A stretch of DNA of 5,764 bases, taken from positions 1 through 5,764 of the forward strand of contig JAIRNN010000057.1 in assembly GCA_031257995.1 (NCBI GenBank), written 5' to 3'. Under the pieces are notes generated by a model, which made no database searches, was not told the origin of the DNA, and saw only the letters and a list, made by a program, of their open reading frames with translations. The position numbers were made by a program, and so were the translations under genes. Shown one piece after another: positions 5,628-5,764 of this stretch (position 1 is the first letter of the stretch; the number at the start of each line of letters is the position of its first letter). The stretch comes from Spirochaetaceae bacterium (GTDB lineage: Bacteria > Spirochaetota > Spirochaetia > Treponematales > Breznakiellaceae).

Positions 5628-5698
5628 GGTATTTAACCCCAAAGGAATAAAATCTAACCATAAAGGCTGTTGTCTCAAAACAAGTATTCTAACCGCAG

Positions 5699-5764
5699 CT
5701 AGAATTTCTCAAGAGCGGCATCAGCGAGGGACTGGCGCCGCATGAGGGCCTTTTGCCGGTTCAA
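5699..5764 (-). CDS. Possible C-terminal end of an upstream gene (partial)
   Basis: Reading the minus strand from the window edge, one frame runs LNRQKALMRRQSLADAALEK-F and then TAG at 5699-5701. The 21 residues have the charged, alanine/leucine-rich character of a real helical protein end, unlike the other two frames, which stop or are low-quality. A terminator-like hairpin follows at 5512-5543, consistent with a gene end. The product cannot be named from so little. It would be the next gene upstream of secD in the same direction; it could also be chance. Confidence 0.4.
   Translation of the reverse strand: MNRQKALMRRQSLADAALEKF

Noticed and set aside
5506..5745. A 79-codon plus-strand frame across the hairpin cluster
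   Set aside because: The peptide follows the palindromic repeats (PRRKRRG, APRGGVFNP) and has no convincing ribosome binding site. It also overlaps the more protein-like minus-strand end at 5699-5764.

Overview
The window (about 5.8 kb) holds one clear housekeeping operon, secD-secF, on the minus strand. Around it are a decayed insertion sequence, one small helix-hairpin-helix gene, and about 0.95 kb of repeat-rich DNA with no recognisable gene. Base composition and the form of SecF (about 400 residues, a large periplasmic insert, and GVDFRAG in place of the usual GxDFxGG) resemble treponemal SecF as I remember it. A Treponema-like spirochaete, perhaps from a gut, is therefore my best guess, held at moderate confidence; no 16S or other marker is present.

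Layout. 1-1254: the right-hand part of an IS3-family element, carrying wrecked orfA and orfB reading frames on the plus strand and a recognisable right terminus. 1255-1327: a short spacer with a possible weak plus-strand terminator. 1328-1576 (-): an 82-residue protein of the Cdd1 type, markedly AT-richer than everything around it. 1577-1743: a GC-rich, hairpin-forming spacer carrying a short motif that recurs at 5037-5050. 1744-2958 (-): secF. 2959-4749 (-): secD, whose stop codon directly abuts the secF start. 4750-5698: the upstream region of secD, with a candidate promoter, an inverted-repeat element, a degenerate ~10-bp tandem repeat and a run of four hairpins, one of which looks like a minus-strand terminator. 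5699-5764 (-): a probable C-terminal end of the next gene upstream.

SecD and SecF are membrane partners that work with SecYEG on protein export, and here they are translationally close (TAA-ATG, no gap). The usual upstream partner yajC is not found before secD; the space is filled with repeats. The Cdd1-like gene has its own strong ribosome binding site and is probably independent of the sec operon. I found no CRISPR array, tRNA, rRNA or coherent new multi-gene system. The most unusual signal is the IS remnant: compared with the family sequence I remember, nearly every non-conservative residue change in its middle part can be explained by A/T to G/C substitution, while its 3' end is nearly intact.
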